Both the position numbers and the translations under genes were made by a program. A DNA stretch of 64,000 bases, taken from positions 1 through 64,000 of the forward strand of contig OY253685.1 in assembly GCA_958009085.1 (NCBI GenBank), written 5' to 3'. The stretch comes from Protoeuglena noctilucae (Eukaryota > Chlorophyta > Pedinophyceae > Marsupiomonadales > Marsupiomonadaceae). Under the pieces are notes generated by a model that had not been told where the DNA came from, searched no databases, and worked only from the letters and a program-made list of their open reading frames with translations. This document shows positions 53,101-63,857 of the stretch, piece by piece (positions within the stretch are counted from its first letter, which is position 1; the number at the start of each line of letters is the position of its first letter).

Positions 53101-55038
53101 GGTCCTCGTCCCCACTGCCGCCTCCCTCCCCACCCTCGGCACCCCCATCGCAGCCCGCTGCCCCTTGCCCCATCGCAGCAACCCCCTCCCCGGCCCCGCT
53201 CGGCCCCGCACTCTGCGCCCGCGCCCTCTGCCGCTCCTCTTGCGCTCTCCGGGCCTGCTGAGCCCTGTTCCCCAGCACCCTGCTGCTCGGCTGCCCTGAC
53301 CCCTCGCCAGCCTCCGCGCCCCCCTTGCCCCCCGCAGCGCGCACCCTCCCCTCCGCCCATCCCCGGCAGGCGTCTGGCCCACCCCACGCCAATGACACCG
53401 CCTCGTGCAGACGCAGCCCCTCCTCCACCACCCCCAGGCACGCACTGCAAGTGAGGCATCGCATGCATCGTGATGCCTCATGACAGTATGACTGGCATAC
53501 AACATGTACCCGACGCATCACATGCCCATCTCCATTCTGCATTCATTCTCGTCACCTGAGCGCATCCTCAGATTTCAGAAGAATGCCGCGGAAGGCCCCG
53601 GTCCCCGCCAGCCGCGTCAACACCGTGGCCGCCGCCCGGGCGTGCGGTGCGACCGGGATGCGCATCGAGTGCCAATCCCTCTGGCCCTCTGCGCGCAGCA
53701 CAGCCACCGGTGCTGTCCGTCTTGCCGCGCTGCCCAGCGCTATGCTGCTTCCACCACACCAGAATCTGCGCTCACCCGCGCACGCCGCGCTCGCCGCCAC
53801 CAACGCATGTGCCGCACTGGCCACCGCCGCAGCGACGCCCCCGGCCTGCAGCGGTCCGTCGCCGAGCCTCGCCATGGAATCTGCGACGCAAGCATAGCGC
53901 TCGCAGATGTTGGGCCCACTGTCGCCAGCGGGGCCGCCCTCGGCATCTCCTTTCGCAACCCAGGACAGCGAGCGGTCCACGAGGTGAACGGCCTGCAAGG
54001 GTGGAAGCAACGACCGGTATCGAGGACAGGACGCTCAGGGAAAGCCAAGGCGGTGCTGGGCGTGGCCCGTGGCGCACCTGAAGGAGCACGTCCGCGTGTT
54101 CCAGGCCCAAATCCGCCGCGGAGACGCGCTCCTGCACCGACTGTATGCATTCCACACCCTGCGGGACGCGCGGCGGGGCGGGCGGCTGAGGCCACGGACA
54201 CATGCCATGCTGTGCACGCTGTGTGCTTGCACGGTGCCTCACCAAGGCCACGAGGTCCCGCTGCAAGCGGCGGTCATCAGCGAGAATTGCGGCTCCAATT
54301 TTGTCCGCATGTACCCTGCGCGGAGGGACTCGCCGGCGAATCGAGCGCAGGGGTGCGGGTGGCATATTATTGCGCTTAGAGACGACGCCGCGGCACACTC
54401 ACCCCGCTGGCAGCATCGTGAGGCGCAAAATCGTCTGTAGGCGTTCGCTGATCCATTGGAAGCGCGGCGTTGGGCCAGGCTCGGGGCTCTGGGCGTCTGA
54501 GCGGCGCTTCTTCTCGGCGGGTGAAGCAGCGGCGGGCCGCGCGAGCCCCTGGCGGATGTCCTCGGGAAGAGTCTGCGAATACGGCTGCCGGGAATAATTG
54601 GAACGGCGCCGGGCGAGCAAGGGCCCGGTGCATCGCTCGAGCTCACTCGCCTTCAGCAGCTGGAGGACGTCTAGCTTGTTATAGAACGTGGAGACGTCCC
54701 CCTGCACCTCACTTAGAATTTTGTTGACTTTTTCGTTTTCGTTTTCGTTTTTTAAGCCAGAGCTCTTGGAACCGTGGACCTGCACGGGCGCCAAGAGAAG
54801 GCATTGCGTCCCTGGGCAGTGCGAGGCCAGAGCCCATGCCCTCGCGATGGCCGCCATCCCATTCCCACCGTCGCACCATCAACTTGTTCTTCTTAGCTTC
54901 AAGCTTCAGGTGCCCCCCCAACTGCTCTGGAGTGAGGCTGCAGATGAAGTGCACAGATGCCTCCCGGTTGCCCCCTACGTGACCGTCTTTGTCATCGTCG
55001 GCCCCCTTTGCATCGGGGGCCGACTTTGCGGCGCCCAT
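50183..55038 (-). CDS. Unrecognised 13-exon protein, helical repeats and basic Ala/Lys/Gly-rich tail
   Basis: Thirteen exons: 55038-54877, 54779-54403, 54315-54243, 54158-54078, 53992-53556, 53444-53079, 52967-52580, 52452-52239, 52068-51884, 51787-51731, 51560-51459, 51258-51099, 50958-50183; about 1,125 residues, all junctions in frame. I do not recognise the family. The start MGAAKS fits an N-myristoylation motif. Residues about 55-850 are mostly predicted amphipathic helices (for example DVVASVACDVAASLCRAP and DALEAEACAATCLSLLCVL), compatible with ARM/HEAT-like repeats, broken by Gly/Ala/Glu-rich linkers. The last 250 residues are a low-complexity Lys/Ala/Gly tail that ends with a more ordered VLRPGMVCMDAQGNLW. 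No catalytic motif or membrane span seen. A nuclear or scaffold role is possible but unsupported. Confidence 0.65.
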
Positions 55039-55602
55039 CGCGGCCCCGGGCCCCAACAACTGGAGCGGCGCCCTAGTCGCGGGAAATCTGGACGAGAGGA
55101 TGGACACTACTCTGTGCCCCGATGGGCGTTGCGCATGCAAGCCATGTGGGATAAGTGCGCGTGACACAGATTCCTTGGCGGGCCCCTGACCGGCGCACAC
55201 GGTTCAGGCACGGCACGAGGCTGGCAGTGACACCGCGCCTGCTTCGCTTTGAGCAAGCGCTCGCACAGGGAGAGCGTATCCACTCCTGCCAATCAGATCA
55301 CAACGGCGCTGTGGTCACGCGGCTCTCCTGCATGTCCCCGTGCTGCCGTGGCTCCGCGGCCTCGCCGCGCGTGTGGGCGCGCGCTCAGCACACCAAACGC
55401 GATGGCTTTGCGTTCGACCGGCGCAGGTATCGGTCTTCTGTAGCGCGGAATAGCGTGCCGTGGCCGCGACGGTCGCGCTGCATCACGCTCGCGACGCAGG
55501 GCAGCGGCCTGCTGGGAACGTCGCCTTTCCCGCTGACGCTGGAGCGATGCGTGGGTGACAGCCTCGGGTGAGATGCGCGAATGATGCGAGAGAATTTTGA
55601 CA
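55039..55602. promoter_or_regulatory. Divergent intergenic region
   Basis: 564 bases between the start of the 13-exon minus-strand gene and the start of the MTHFR-like plus-strand gene. Promoters for both should lie here; no specific motif is assigned. Confidence 0.45.
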
Positions 55603-57113
55603 ATGCGATGCCTTTGCAAAACATCGCTTGCCTCGTGCGCGGCGGGCCGAAGGGAAGACGACGCGCTGTGGGCGACGGGCGCCTTTGCCGCCTGCACGTA
55701 CCCGGACCTGCCAGCCGCCCTAACGTGGCGGGGACTCTTGAATCAAGCCATGGGCAGCTCCCGGGTTGGCCAAGACCCGGTCCCGGCGCACCTGCGGCCA
55801 GGCAAGGCCGCAGCAGCTGCCAGGTGTAGCTACAGCAATGCAGGCCAGCCCCGGTCGGACCCGCAAACCCAGCCTGCCGCGCGCTCCATGTGATGTTCAT
55901 GGTCATTTGTGTGAATACCTGTCGTCGCAGGCACGCTGGTCCCACCAGGCTCGGGCCCACTCGTCCGCACGGTGGCCTGTCAGATGAAGAGCGAGAGGTG
56001 AGTGGGCTACTGTGCAGCTGTGCTGGGTGGGCCATGACACGCTGCGTTCTAGTTTCTGCCTCTATTTGCTGCTTTTGTCGATTTCCGCAGGGAGCTGAGG
56101 TCGGCGCTGGTGCAGGCGGCGGGGGGCAGCGGGGGCGTGCAGCGGGCAGGGGCCTTGCTAGTATTGGGGGGAGGGCACCCGGTGCGGGTGGTGAGCCCGT
56201 GGGTGGCCCGCCGGGTCTTCTTGCCCGCAGAGAGGGCCCTGCGAGTCGCATCAGAGATGCGCGCTGCGGGTGAGCGCGGTTGTGGTGACCGCCACCGCTG
56301 CCACTGCGTGGTGCTGCGTGGGCGCACCCGTATCTCACTTGACCACCCTGGTGTATCTCTGGTATGCTTGCCACGCACTGCGCTTCCCTTGGCCCCAGGT
56401 GACCTGCCCCCGGACTTGGAGCTGTGGGCCGTGGCCAATCCCCTCAAAGACGACCCTGCATGGGCGGAAGTGAAGGCCGAGGCGGGGGCCGTGGTGCTCC
56501 TGACGCAGCCGCCCCTCGCGTGGGGACCCTTTGAGGCGTGGGCGGCGGGGATCATGAAGCGGGGGCTGCACAGGGACGTGCGCATCCTGGGGGGTGAGAA
56601 GTTTCTGTCAGGAACCAATGCCACGGGTATGCCACGGTGGTGTTGTTGCGACATGTTTGTTTGTGACTATGTTCACTCCCCGTCTTACGTTCGCAGGGCT
56701 GCCCATCGTCAGCTCGGCGGGCAACATGCGCTTCTGGACAATGCTGTGCGGCGCGGTGGGGCGACCGGAGGCAGAGGAGCACGTGAAGGAATTTGAGAAG
56801 CGGAAGGTGACGAGGGACGGGGGGAGTGCCTGTGTGGTGCCCATCCTGGGGCCTGATGGAACCACGCGGTGGGTGCGAGTAAGGATAAGGGTCATGGCAT
56901 CTGCGCTTCCCACCCACGCATCCATCCCCGCAGTCGGAAGGACCTGCATCGCTGTCCCGATTCCGCCGGCAGTGGGCGCTGGACATGCTGGGGCGGCTGC
57001 GTGCGACGGAGGGCATACGCGGGGCGCACGTGTTTGCGACCACCCGGGCAGCGCGGGGGGAGCTGGCGGGGATGGTGCGGGACGGGTGCCTGGCGGGGGA
57101 GGGGCCGGGTTGA
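55603..57113 (+). CDS. MTHFR-superfamily-like TIM-barrel protein
   Basis: Six exons: 55603-55801, 55931-55997, 56091-56269, 56399-56626, 56697-56878, 56934-57113; 344 residues. Segments in order resemble methylenetetrahydrofolate reductase barrels: RTVACQMKSERELRSALVQA then GALLVLGGGHPV (folate-domain beta strands), DLELWAVANPLKDDPAWAEV, GAVVLLTQPPLAW with FEAW (compare the MetF ITQ-FF motif), GLPIVSSAGNMRFW, and C-terminal GIRGAHVFATTRAARGE (compare G-V-x-G-x-H). No regulatory domain, so bacterial-length. The intron at 55802-55930 must start with GC (CCAG|GCAAGG, the classic GC donor); the GT site 22 bases further on would put exon 2 in the wrong frame. The start ATG is uncertain, and an N-terminal organelle signal cannot be excluded. 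Function as a true reductase is not established. Confidence 0.6.
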
Positions 57114-57229
57114 ACTTGACTAGTAACACTAGCAGTGATTGCGACCGCGGGTGTGGAATTGAACGTGTGACTTGACACCCTGCCACTTTAAACTAGCAAT
57201 GCGTTCCGCCCACTGCTCATCTCGTCACT
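57114..57229. other. Short convergent spacer
   Basis: Only 116 bases lie between the MTHFR-like stop and the F-box/ankyrin stop, so the two 3' untranslated regions probably overlap. Confidence 0.5.
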
Positions 57230-58342
57230 CTACCCCTGGAACCAGCCCCACTCCTCTGGCCCTCCCGACTCTTGCGGGTCTTCCCACTCCTCGTACGGAT
57301 TGTGATCGATGTAATACCCTATCTCCATGTACGCATCCTCGTAGGCGTCGAGTGAGGAGGGGTCATCGATCAGGAAGTCCGACGGCCTCACGCCCCCGAT
57401 GTCCACCGCCTCCGGGTCCGCCCCGCACTTCACCAGCAGCTCGTAGCCGGACGCGTAGCCGTTGCGGGCCGCGCAGTGGAGCGCGGTCGCCTCGTCCCGG
57501 TCGCGCGCGTGGACGTCCGCCGACAGCTCCTCGACGAGCACTCGGCAGGCCTCCTCGCGGCACCTCTCGGCGGCCAGCATCAGCGGCGTCACACCCCCGT
57601 CACTGCCGTCGCCGTCCACCTTGGCCCCCAGCTCCTTCACGAGGTAGCGGCACAGGTTGGCCTGCCCCATCGCCGCCGCGGACGCGAGGGTCCTCGACTT
57701 CCAAGCATCGTCCCCCACGCTCAGAGGGTCATCCGTCACGCCCGGATCCCTGGGGCTTGGTGGCTCAACCAGCTCCTCCGTGTTTACGATGCTCTCCAGG
57801 TAGTCCCCCGGGAGCTGCTTGACTACGTCGACCAGGCCCCGGCCGAGCGCCGCGTTGAGGAGCTCGTACCGATTCCGCAGGGGCGCCCTGGCCTGGCGAC
57901 GCAGCAGGTCCGCCACCTCCTCCTCGCTCATCGCGTACCCCTGCGGCCCCTTGCGCGCCTCGATGGCGACCGTCAAGCTCATTTTGCTCTCTTGGAAGAG
58001 AGCCAGTCGCCACTTCCCGGTGCTCGCCAGGTGAAGGGCTGCAGAGCTCCCGGGCCTCCACAGGTAAACCCACAATGGGCCGGTGCAGGAGACCATCTGC
58101 TTCGGCGCATTGGTTGCGCGGATGCCCCACGCCCTCCAAACCTCGTCCACCTCGTCGCACATCTCCCGCGACACCGCCCGCGCCGCCGCCGCGTCGCGCA
58201 GGGGCACCAGCTGCAGGATCTCGCGGTGCAGCTCCCCGGGCAAGTCGCCCCACGTCAGGCCCCGCGCCATGTCGTTCAACTGTACAAAACGCGTGGATGG
58301 CCAGGTTCTCACGGCCAAGCGGCTCCGAGGCTCGCGCGGCAT
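57230..58342 (-). CDS. F-box and ankyrin-repeat protein
   Basis: A single open frame of 370 residues from ATG at 58342; the ATG at 58270 (MARGLTW) is an alternative start and lies just before the domain. Residues about 30-75 match an F-box: DLPGELHREILQLVPLRD then AAARAVSREM and EVWRAW. F-box proteins bind Skp1 in SCF ubiquitin ligases and choose the substrate through another domain. The C-terminal half has at least three ankyrin repeats (ASAAAMGQANLCRYLVKEL, GGVTPLMLAAERCREEACRV, ATALHCAARNGYASGYELLV). The tail is acidic and Tyr/Trp/Glu-rich. This is the only intronless gene in the window, which may reflect retroposition or gene family expansion. Confidence 0.8.
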   Translation of the reverse strand: MPREPRSRLAVRTWPSTRFVQLNDMARGLTWGDLPGELHREILQLVPLRDAAAARAVSREMCDEVDEVWRAWGIRATNAPKQMVSCTGPLWVYLWRPGSSAALHLASTGKWRLALFQESKMSLTVAIEARKGPQGYAMSEEEVADLLRRQARAPLRNRYELLNAALGRGLVDVVKQLPGDYLESIVNTEELVEPPSPRDPGVTDDPLSVGDDAWKSRTLASAAAMGQANLCRYLVKELGAKVDGDGSDGGVTPLMLAAERCREEACRVLVEELSADVHARDRDEATALHCAARNGYASGYELLVKCGADPEAVDIGGVRPSDFLIDDPSSLDAYEDAYMEIGYYIDHNPYEEWEDPQESGGPEEWGWFQG

Positions 58343-59447
58343 GTCAAAAAAGTGAGATGTACATACACACCCGCTGCGCCTTCCCTCTGCGCTCCGGGCT
58401 CACCTAGATGCTCCTCGCAGCTTTCTTGCAAAGTTTGCACTGCACATCGACGAGCAGTCCTTGCTTGGAGCGCTCAGCGGGTCCACGATCACCGCCTGCC
58501 TGCGTACAGGGCGCAGCAGTCTCACCGTGCCTTCTTCGGCACAGCAACTGATCCCCTGTCACAAGCAGTCAGCTACATTCGTCAGACCTGCATGCTTGCG
58601 GGCTTCCGAGCCCCACGCTGGAGCGTGGAGGCCGTGATCTCTCCCTGTGCTCACCTGAGGAGCCTAGATCGTCGGCATGGGGTGCTCGCCGACGTCCATG
58701 TACAGCGCCGTAAGTGCACAAGCGCGGTTAGCGGCTTGCCACGTCTCGTCCGACGTCGGCGACGAATCGTCGTCAGAAAAAACATGTCACCGCATGTTTC
58801 CCGACCCGAATCCGGAAATCTCGCGTGAATATGTTGGTATCTTTTCCCGCTTTTCCGTGGCGCCCCCGAAGGCTTCTGCACGGCAGCGTCGGTCGTCCCG
58901 ATGCCCCCCCTCGCGCTCGGCAGGGGGGGGCGCGACGCAAGCGGTACAAGGAGCGGTAGCTGTGCTGTGGTTGCGAGGTCGGGCCCGCGACCCCGGCTCG
59001 GGCGCGAGGCGCACAGGTGCGGGGGCACAGGGATGGGTCAACGTCAGCGCTCACCCATCCCGACGGGGTCGACGACGCTCCGGCATGGCAGACCGGCTAG
59101 CGCCGAAGCAATAAAACCTCCATCCATGCAGATCGCCACGCTCTGAGGCCCCAGATAGCGGTCGGGGGCGCCCTAATCCCGCGCGCATTCCGTCGTTATA
59201 TGCGTTCCGCTCGGAAGTCGTCGTGCCGGAGGTAGTGTCCTACGAGGACGTCCCCGGTCCCTCGCATTCGCATGTGGCGCCGCGCGCGACTCGGGCCGGG
59301 GCCCTGCCCTCCCCACCGCGTGGGCCGCTCGCGACGCTGGCGTCGCTGCTCGCGTTCCCCGTAGGTGCGTCGCCGCGCGTCCGATACCTCCCCGGAAACA
59401 GACATCGAGATGCACGACTCCAACATGCCGGTTTCGCCTCCCCGCAG
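58343..59447. other. Intergenic region, probably with an unresolved first exon
   Basis: About 1.1 kb between the divergent F-box gene and the next plus-strand gene. The latter's first recognised exon begins at a clear 3' splice site (59448), so a first exon should lie in 59,100-59,360; a good donor (CCCC|GTAGGT) is at 59361, but no ATG in the required frame was found. No RNA gene or repeat seen. Confidence 0.4.
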
Positions 59448-61394
59448 TCGCCTGCTGCACCGCGGTGCTGCACGTCTTCGCCCCGTGGATGTTGATCCTG
59501 CCCGTCAGCTTCGCTGGGCTCGAGTTGCCCTTCGCGACCGGCGCGGCGCTGCTCTTGCCGCGCGCGCTGGCGTGCCTGGCCGCGGAGGCGTGTCACCGCC
59601 TCGCGCACCGCCCCACTGCGCCGACCGAACCGGCGTGGGCGCCCGAGAGCCCCCAGGCGCCCGCCTGGCCCCCAGACGTCGCCGAGCTGACCCAGCGCGG
59701 AGTGCCGCTGTGGCAAGTGCTGCGGGGCCGGCCCGTGCCCGGGGGCGCCTTCGACGGCGCAGACACTCCCCCAGGCGCGTGGGCATCCACCTCCGATGCC
59801 GCGGCAACGGTCGACGACGCCGTGTTCGCACCGCCGCCCACCCCCGCCAGCGCCGCGCCGGTCTCATGGGCCCGGGTGGTCTGCCTGGCTTTCTGCACCG
59901 CCGGGGAGGTCCTCGGTGCCACGGGGCTGCTGGGCGTGGCTGCCTTCCGTGCCGCACGCATGTCAGACACGGACGTCACCGCCCTCGCCTCCACGGCGGC
60001 GGCGGCGGCGGTGGCGGGCGTGCCCGGGGGTGCGGCCGTCGCGGCGGGGAGCGCCGCGGCTGTCCTGCTGTCCCAGCACTCGGTGGAGTACCTCAGGTGA
60101 GGTGGCTGATCGCACAGTACTATTACACAAAGATATTCTGATAATGTATTCTGATGATGTCAGGTGTGAATTCTGTGACTGGTCATGCATAGATTGTTAT
60201 CGCTCTCTTGTTGGCACCACTGCCCCCATGCACCCATGCTCTCCGTGCGCACGCCACCCCTCTCACCTCAATCACCCACGCTGCCCCTCAGGTCCCCTGC
60301 CCTGGCTGCCCACGGCCCCTTCCTCCCCGCCGCCATGGCATGCCTGGTCCTGGGGGCCCTGTCGCTCTCCATAGGCCCGCTCCTCGCCCTGAGGGGCCGA
60401 CTGGGCACCGTGGCTGCGTGGGGCGCGCTGGCCTGGAGGCAGGGACACGAGGGGGGGTCCCGGGGGCTGAGGGAGTCTCTGCTGGGGAGCCAGGACTCGG
60501 ACTCCGACGATCCGTCGTCGCAGCGGGGGGCGGGGCAGACGGGGCAAGGCGGGGACGCGGGCAGCCGTCACAGCGCGGTGGCAGCGGCGATGCTGATAAC
60601 CGCGGCGCTGGTGGGGGTGGCCGCGGCGGCATCGACGGGCGCTGCGGCGGCGGTGCTGGTGCCCGCGGCTGCCCTGGGCGCCCTGTCTGCGCTGCGGTGG
60701 CGCGTGGCAGGGCGGCTGCGGCGGTCGGCGGCGCGGTTGGCTGCATCGACTGGCGCCCCGAGCAGCATGCGCACGGGGGCCGAGCTGCGCGCCGCGGGGG
60801 TGCTCGCGGCGGTGTTGGCCGCCGTTGCCGCCGCCCCGCTGGACGCGGCGGTGTTTGGGCAGGCGCCCTGGGCCACGTGGGTGGCGCATTCGTACTGGCG
60901 GGAGCTGCTCTTGAGGGAGAAGGTGCGGATGACATGGGCGATGGGATGGATAGCAATAGAAAGCAGGCGTGTTGGCATGTTGTATGACCCATGTGTGCAT
61001 TCATGGGTGTCTAGTTGTCTGGTTGTCTGGCTGGGGTGTCACGTGATCACGTGGGTGATCACGCACCCACCCACCATACGTGCCCTCCCCACCTGCGCAG
61101 TCCCTGGTGGTGGCGTGCGCCGCCTGCCTCTACTCTGCCATGATCTCCGGGTCCGACTGGCTCCTGACGCGCACGGACGGCCCCGCTGCCGCCCTCTCTC
61201 GCCGCCGTCTGTGGCCGGGCGCGTTTGCGGTGCTGGCGGCCGGGGGGGCGCTGTGGTGGTCTCTGCCCGTGGAGCTCCTCGCCGCCTCCGCCGAGGCCCG
61301 GGGGGTCCTCTGGGGCTCTGCCGCCCTCATGGCATTCGGGATGGCCAAGGCACTGGCGACGAGGCGACATCGCAAGGCCCGCGTATCGCTGTGA
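59448..61394 (+). CDS. Unrecognised multi-span membrane protein
   Basis: Three exons recognised: 59448-60096, 60292-60922, 61101-61394. The 3' splice site at 59447 means a further 5' exon is likely; the first in-frame ATG within the exon is at 59489, which would give 510 residues. I do not recognise the family. Around eight to ten hydrophobic segments are visible, including MLILPVSFAGLELPF, VVCLAFCTAGEVLGATGLLG, MACLVLGALSLSIGPLLAL and AAAMLITAALVGVAAAAST, separated by Pro/Ala-rich or Ser/Asp-rich loops (SQDSDSDDPSSQ). The last exon contains a Trp-rich helix (GGALWWSLPVELLA) and ends with a basic cytosolic-looking tail. No transporter signature motif was identified. Confidence 0.65.
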
Positions 61395-61887
61395 TCCCCA
61401 GCTGAGCTCACAGGGCTGCACTTGTACCCTTTCGCAAAGCCTCTTTGATGCGTGATAGTGACGGGCATAGATGATGATGACTCCAATCCACGCGGCCCTA
61501 GCTCCTATTAGCGTGTCGCGAGAGAGTTGAGTACGTGGACCCACCACGCTTTTCGTTACCCTTTTTCCGAGCGACTGGCCGCGAGCATCCGGCAGTCGCA
61601 TCTCGCCCGGCAAGCTCTCCAGCTAGCCTAGGTGGGCTCCTCTGCGCAGACGTGACATGCGTGACCTGCCGTGCTTTGATTCAAATGCTATGGATCAGCA
61701 CTGAGGGACGATGCGATGCGTGCAGGAGAACTGCACCCTGTATCTGCAAGTGGAGTGTGACTCCACTCCACGAGCACAGTGCACAAGCACAACATCTGTT
61801 CTGACACAAGCGTCTCATCCGCACAGGTGCGCACATCTCAACAACGTGACCCATGTCAACTGCATGGCTATCGCCACCCAGCACACG
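61395..61887. other. Convergent intergenic region
   Basis: 493 bases between the stop codons of the membrane protein gene and the last minus-strand gene. It should contain both 3' ends. No gene, repeat or RNA seen. Confidence 0.5.
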
Positions 61888-63857
61888 TCACAAGTCGTCC
61901 CCCGCCGCCCCCGCCCCCCCGCTCCCCTCCTCCCCATACCCCCCCTCGCTGTCCCCATCGCTGTCATCACCCTCGCTCCCCTCACTGCCACCGCCAACGC
62001 CCACATCCGCTCCCCCCGCCCACTCCCCGCTCTCCCCGCTGCTCTCCGGCCGCATGATAATGCCGTGCACGTGATCCAACTCCTCGCATTCCAGCACCTC
62101 AATGCGAGACATGACGGGTGCCCATTCGGGGACAGGTGATGGCGATGATGGTGATGGTGGGGGTGATAGGCGGGATAGGACGTCGCGGAGGAAGCCGGAG
62201 ACTAAGAGTACCTCCTCATTCGTGATCTGAGGGGGAGGTGGGAGGTGGAGGTGGGGGTTGACGAGAGGTGGTGATGCGGGTACAACGGGGTGCAGTGACG
62301 AGTGGCAGAGGCAACAAGAACATCGAGTGGTGAGTAGACGGCAAAGTGGCTCATTTAATTCAAAACTGTGTTACTTGACAGTGTCTGAGTCACAGACATT
62401 TCTCACCAGTGGCGGCTCCAGGGAGGGCGACGCCTTTTGGATCTCCCGGGCGCACCGCACCAGCTGCCACACGTTGACGGCCATCACGGTGCCGGGGTGG
62501 GCAGTGGACCTGAAGGGAAGGCAGGGACAGCTGGTTAGTTAGCAAACAGTCGAGTGAATGAGCCATGAGGGATGGGCTCATGCGGGTGAGGTTCAATGCA
62601 AGCGCAAGCCAACCGGTACACACGTCAGCATTGCGATGGACGCATGCCAGCATAATCGACACCCATCAACCACCAATATCTCACCAGTGCCACGTCTCTC
62701 CCAATCCCCCCAACCCCGCGCCCCCCCTCTCTTGCACCACCCCGGCACCGCCCCCACCCTCGCCCCTCACCCCCCCCTCCTCCCTCTTAACACCCCTAGC
62801 CCCGTTCGCGACACCCCCACCTCCACCCCACCCCTCGTCGTCTGTCGTTCCCAATGATGTGCTCGTGGACGCAGTTTCTGACGCTGATATCGCCTCGCCA
62901 GTACGCGCGCGTGCGTGATGAGAGGGCGATGGGTCGGTGGAGGGGCGCGGGCGCTTGCGAGAGGGACGGCGAGACTGTGTGTGGGAAGGAGAGGGAGCGT
63001 TGGTGTGTTGTGATTGGGTGGGGTTGTCGTGCGGGAATGGATGAGAGTATGAGGGATGAATGACCCACAACACACCAACAGGGTTGCCATGTGCGTGTTG
63101 TTTGGCAAGTCATCATGTTGAATTGTCATGTACTATCTGCACACCCCCCATCTCCTCCTCACCCTCTCCGCCCTCTCCGCTGCCGCCCGCACCACCTCTG
63201 CCACCCTGGCTGCAAAGTACCCCTTCAGTTCCCACGGCACCGTCTCCTCGTACCACGACTGCAATCACAGATAGAGAGTAATGGTGATTGATATGAGTGC
63301 CCCTTCAGTTCCCACGGCACCGTCTCCTCATACCAAGACTGCGATTACAGATAGACACAGCAATGGTGATGAGTAGATGTGAGGAGATATGGGTAAATAT
63401 GAGTTGACATGAATGCTGAGTTGGACAGCAGCGAGGCATGAGGGATGGGAGGGGCAGGGATGTGCAAGAGTGGCCACTGTTCATGGTGGGCATGCCCTTT
63501 AACGTCATCAATGGCCACTCTTGTGTCGCAGCGGAGAGGCAAGGGGTGGGGCGCAGCTGGGTGCAACTTGGCAAGCGGGGTTGCGGGACTCACACGTGCA
63601 TGTTGGGGGAACAGATGTAGATAGCACAGCATGCACGCCACTCACGTGCATGTCGATAACACAGCAGTCATGCATGCCACTCATGCCACTCACGTGCAGG
63701 TTCCCTGGCAGCTTGAACAGCAGGCATGCGCGCTCGACGGCCGATGGCACCGCCACTGCCATCTCCCGGCATCGGGGGGCGCCCAGCAGGGTGCGTCCAG
63801 CAACCGTGAGCTCGGCCCATATGCGGTGCATGGTGTAGGTGGGGGACATGACGGGCT
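61888..63857 (-). CDS. Unrecognised protein, 3' part only (gene leaves the window)
   Basis: Five exons visible: 63857-63694, 63258-63163, 62974-62685, 62509-62407, 62226-61888, encoding the last 329 or so residues; all junctions keep frame, and the first begins at a 3' splice site with two bases of a split codon, so the gene continues to the right. I do not recognise it. Seen: MHRIWAELTVAGRTLLGAP, SAVERACLLFKLPGNL, WYEETVPWELKGYFAARVAE, a basic RRPSRKRPRP stretch that could be a nuclear signal, VNVWQLVRCAREIQKASP, EEVLLVSGFLRDVLSRL, VEWAPVM-like PEWAPVMSRIEVLECEELD, and an acidic Gly/Ser/Asp-rich end. The helical, charged character suggests a scaffold or complex subunit; no function is assigned. 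Introns here are AT-rich and one holds an exon-edge duplication. Confidence 0.6.
63220..63379. repeat. 80-base tandem duplication over an exon edge
   Basis: Two copies, 63220-63299 and about 63300-63379, share the block CCCTTCAGTTCCCACGGCAC and continue through the exon edge at 63258 and its 3' splice site, with a few substitutions. The first copy is the working exon; the second lies in the upstream intron and carries a partial exon (codons for WYEETVPWELKG) with its own CAG. Confidence 0.9.

Noticed and set aside
55802-55824. GT donor at 55824 for the first intron of the MTHFR-like gene
   Set aside because: It forces the second exon into a frame that cannot join the protein-like third exon; the GC donor at 55802 keeps frame throughout.
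58343-59447. tRNA or small RNA gene in the long spacer
   Set aside because: No cloverleaf-compatible arms or A/B box pair could be recognised by eye.
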